7,921 bases of DNA from JBBQHX01 sp035306065. Lineage in GTDB: Bacteria; Gemmatimonadota; Gemmatimonadetes; Gemmatimonadales; Gemmatimonadaceae. Every line of letters starts with the position of its first letter. Positions within the stretch are counted from its first letter, which is position 1. The stretch lies in NCBI GenBank assembly GCA_035306065.1, contig DATGOL010000050.1, positions 1-7,921 on the forward strand, in the 5' to 3' direction. This document shows positions 6,003 to 7,921 of the stretch, piece by piece. The notes beneath the pieces are model-generated. The model searched no databases, was not told the DNA's origin, and saw nothing but the letters and a program-made list of their open reading frames with translations. The translations under genes and the position numbers were made by a program.

Positions 6003-6763
6003 ATGCCCCGGCGGTTCCACTTCTGCTGGCGCAGTTGCGCCCACTCGTGGAGCGCGAGGTAAGGTCTCGGGGCGCTCTGCTGCTTCCGCTGGCACTCGCT
6101 GTGTGTGCGGCCGCGGTGGCGGCCTTTCAGATCCGGATTCAGCAGCAGTTCATGGCCGGCCAGTGGAATGCATTGCCCTTGGCACGGGACCCCGCGGCAG
6201 TGGTAACCGCATGGCTCGGTGTTGCCGTTGCCGGGCATACCGTGGTGTCGCGTGCCGACGAGGATCGTGAGAGCGCCTGGATTGCGGTACTTCATTCGCA
6301 TGGAACGCGCGCCTGGTCGTACGCTGCGGCGGTGTGGAGCGTTGCCCTGTTGCGTTCATGGCTGGTGATCATCCTCGGCTTCGCCGCGATAGAAGTTGCG
6401 CGGAGCATTCTAGCCCCGCCGGAATGGGCGGCGGTGCTGGAGCCACGGCAGATCGCCGGCAGCATGCTGCTCTCCGCCAATTTCGGCGCACTCGCGCTTG
6501 TCTCGGTCTGCCTCGCCCGGGGGGCCACTCGTGCGGCAGGCGCTGCCGTGCTGCTGGTGGTGGTTCCGCTCGCGATCATTCTCGCGGCAGCGGTGATGGA
6601 TATTCACATGCCTCGTGTAGCGGCCTGGATTATCGCCGGCCATGTACCTCAACTTCGCACGACCGGTCGCCTGACCCTGATGGTGTACCAGCTCCTCCAC
6701 ACTGCCGTACTGCTTTCGCTTGCGCTGGCGCTCGCGAAATCCCGCCTCACCCGGCGCCCGTGA
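5999..6763 (+). CDS. ABC-2-like transporter permease, six predicted membrane helices
   Basis: This 254-residue membrane protein has about six hydrophobic segments, near 26-43, 67-84, 112-133, 153-172, 178-200 and 226-246. The segment DEDRESAWIAVLHSHGTRAW (87-106) after the second helix resembles the conserved cytoplasmic region of ABC-2 permeases, in which an E-x-G-T-like stretch precedes a small-residue-Arg pair. The ATG overlaps the lipoprotein stop in ATGA, and its own stop overlaps the ATPase start in GTGA, so translation is probably coupled. Neither start has a Shine-Dalgarno site. The partner ATPase identifies it as a transporter subunit. The substrate is unknown; export of, or protection from, the nearby small peptide is inference. 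Confidence 0.82.
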   Translation: MNAPAVPLLLAQLRPLVEREVRSRGALLLPLALAVCAAAVAAFQIRIQQQFMAGQWNALPLARDPAAVVTAWLGVAVAGHTVVSRADEDRESAWIAVLHSHGTRAWSYAAAVWSVALLRSWLVIILGFAAIEVARSILAPPEWAAVLEPRQIAGSMLLSANFGALALVSVCLARGATRAAGAAVLLVVVPLAIILAAAVMDIHMPRVAAWIIAGHVPQLRTTGRLTLMVYQLLHTAVLLSLALALAKSRLTRRP

Positions 6764-7434
6764 ACAGCCCGTCACTCGGCGAAATCCACCGCGGACGCCG
6801 CCTGATTCTCCGGGCCTCCGCCATCCAGCTGCCGGTCGGTGCCCGCATCGGACTCGTTGGGCGCAACGGGGCCGGCAAGAGCTCCCTTCTTCTGGCGCTC
6901 GCAGGGCTGCTCCGCAGAGGCCAGGTGACCTGCTGGGGATCGCGCGGCCAGCCGGTCGCGATATCGATAGTCATGCAGCGCCCGCCGCTACTCGAGCGCG
7001 TGCGCGTCTCCTCGATTGCCGCAGCCCATGGGGTTGGCGCCGCAGACATTGAACGCGCGGCACCCGGCGTATTCGACACCGCCCTCCTCTCGGCCGGAAC
7101 CCACGAACTCTCCGGCGGTCAGCGCCAGCGGCTTGCCGTAGCCATCGCACTCGCTCGCCGCGATCCGCTTCTGCTGCTCGACGAACCGTTCGCCAACCTC
7201 GACGTCCCCGGGCGCATCGCACTTCGGAATGCTCTTGTCAGCAGGCACCGCTCACAGCCCGAACTCACTTCCGTGGTCGCAGCCCACTCGCCTTCGGACC
7301 TTCACCGGGCATGCGATCTGGTCGCCCTGATAGCCGCCCAAACCGTCCACTTTTTCTCCGCCTGCGAAATGGGCGTGCACTCTGACCTGGGAGAATTCGA
7401 GCAGCAGTTGGCCGAAGCGCTTGACGGGAGGTGA
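6760..7434 (+). CDS. ABC transporter ATP-binding protein
   Basis: This 224-residue cytosolic ATPase would power the permease encoded just upstream. All motifs are present in order: Walker A GRNGAGKS (34-41), Q-loop Gln73 in VMQRPP, signature LSGGQRQRL (117-125), Walker B LLLLDE (137-142) with catalytic Glu142, D-loop ANLD (145-148), and H-loop His176 in VAAHSPSD. The helical subdomain between Q-loop and signature is short, giving a compact domain. There is no peptidase C39 or fused membrane domain, so any link to the small peptide would not involve leader cleavage by this protein. The start is GTG 6760, overlapping the permease stop by 4 bases, with no ribosome binding site, as expected for coupled translation. 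Upstream in-frame sequence back to 6334 overlaps the permease and is not credible. Confidence 0.95.
   Translation: MNSPSLGEIHRGRRLILRASAIQLPVGARIGLVGRNGAGKSSLLLALAGLLRRGQVTCWGSRGQPVAISIVMQRPPLLERVRVSSIAAAHGVGAADIERAAPGVFDTALLSAGTHELSGGQRQRLAVAIALARRDPLLLLDEPFANLDVPGRIALRNALVSRHRSQPELTSVVAAHSPSDLHRACDLVALIAAQTVHFFSACEMGVHSDLGEFEQQLAEALDGR
7426..7434 (+). promoter_or_regulatory. Strong Shine-Dalgarno-like site at the ATPase stop, facing an out-of-frame ATG
   Basis: GGGAGGTGA at 7426-7434 overlaps the ATPase stop codon and sits 4 bases before ATG 7439. That ATG opens a 74-codon frame (to 7663), out of frame with the lipoprotein whose ATG is at 7491 and which has no site of its own. The short frame has shadow-like Arg-rich composition. 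The site may feed ribosomes to the lipoprotein start by coupling, or be coincidental. Confidence 0.4.
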
Positions 7435-7490
7435 ACTCATGCGGAGTGTTGTGCGAGTACGCACCCCTCCAATCGATACTTCCACTGATC

Positions 7491-7921
7491 ATGAAAGCTC
7501 CGATCGCACTGCTGTTGCCGCTCGCAATGGTCGCCTGTTCCCCCGGCGACGAAGCCGCAAACAACGATTCGCTGCCCAACCTGTCCGCTGGAGATCTGCC
7601 GCTGCGCGCGGTGCTGGCGGCAACCGTCAGCGGTTTCGAAACGCCCGAAGCCGTGCAGCATGACGCCGAGCAGGACGTGTACTTCATCTCGAACATCAAC
7701 GGCGGTCCGTCTGCCAGGGATGACAACGGCTACATAAGCCGAGTGCATGGTGACAGCCTGGGCTTCCCGCTCATGCGGTGGGTGGCGAGCGGGCGCAACG
7801 GCGTGCAGCTCAATGCTCCGAAGGGAATGACCATCGTGGGAGACACGCTCTGGGTTGCGGACCTGGACCAGCTGCGTGCCTTCAACCGCCACACCGGCAA
7901 CCCGCTGGGCAGCGTGGACCT
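7491..7921 (+). CDS. Predicted lipoprotein, SMP-30/NHL-like beta-propeller, N-terminal part (cut by window end)
   Basis: The visible 143 residues begin with a lipoprotein signal peptide, MKAPIALLLPLAMVAC, with Cys16 as the lipidated residue. The Met at the -3 position of the lipobox is less common than Leu. A low-complexity linker (to about 40) leads into blade-like repeats: TPEAVQHDAEQDVYFISNI, then an NGYISRVH segment, then APKGMTIVGDTLWVADLDQL and RAFNRHTGNPLG. This pattern of a value, then WVADLDQLRAFN, is typical of SMP-30/gluconolactonase and NHL-type propellers. The reading frame stays open to the window end without a stop. It follows the ATPase by 56 bases on the same strand and may belong to the same operon. 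A substrate-binding or sugar-lactone role is not shown by the visible part. Confidence 0.88.
   Translation, partial: MKAPIALLLPLAMVACSPGDEAANNDSLPNLSAGDLPLRAVLAATVSGFETPEAVQHDAEQDVYFISNINGGPSARDDNGYISRVHGDSLGFPLMRWVASGRNGVQLNAPKGMTIVGDTLWVADLDQLRAFNRHTGNPLGSVD

Noticed and set aside
7451..7464. Short hairpin GTGCG-AGTA-CGCAC after the ATPase gene as a terminator
   Set aside because: It has only 5 base pairs and no T-run, so it is too weak to call in GC-rich sequence.
1..7921. CRISPR arrays, tRNA or rRNA genes, insertion sequences
   Set aside because: I saw no spaced repeat array, no tRNA-like or rRNA sequence, no transposase motif and no terminal inverted repeats with target duplications.

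Overview
The window comes from a high-GC bacterium with densely packed genes. My best guess at the phylum is Gemmatimonadota or a relative. This is inference from the GC-rich codon use, a plant-type enoyl-ACP reductase, two propeller-type lipoproteins and a small secreted Cys peptide; no marker in the window settles it.

The left half (1-4151) is housekeeping. The start of a DinB-type Y-family DNA polymerase runs leftward off the window edge (1-369, minus strand). It is divergent from a rightward run of three genes: a Sua5-type L-threonylcarbamoyladenylate synthase for tRNA t6A (492-1523), FabI enoyl-ACP reductase (1583-2503) and a MurJ/MviN-family lipid II flippase (2517-4151). The three are closely spaced (59 and 13 bases) and could be co-transcribed. 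A strong inverted repeat lies in the divergent gap.

A gap of about 316 bases (4152-4467) has no credible gene. It holds two hairpins and a conspicuous cluster of TGACG half-sites on both strands.

The right half (4468-7921) looks like an accessory envelope locus. A well-translated 96-residue secreted protein has four cysteines in a symmetric CX10C-X12-CX10C pattern. It is followed by a 45-nt intercistronic hairpin, a beta-propeller lipoprotein, and a two-component ABC transporter (six-helix ABC-2-like permease plus ATPase). These last three genes are joined by 4-base stop/start overlaps. A second propeller-like lipoprotein gene, cut by the window end, follows 56 bases later. My working model is that the Cys peptide is the high-level product and that the hairpin separates its expression from the lipoprotein and ABC genes. 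These would then sense, hold, move or protect against it. The gene order and structures are directly visible; the functional link is inference. This locus is the best candidate for an undescribed system.
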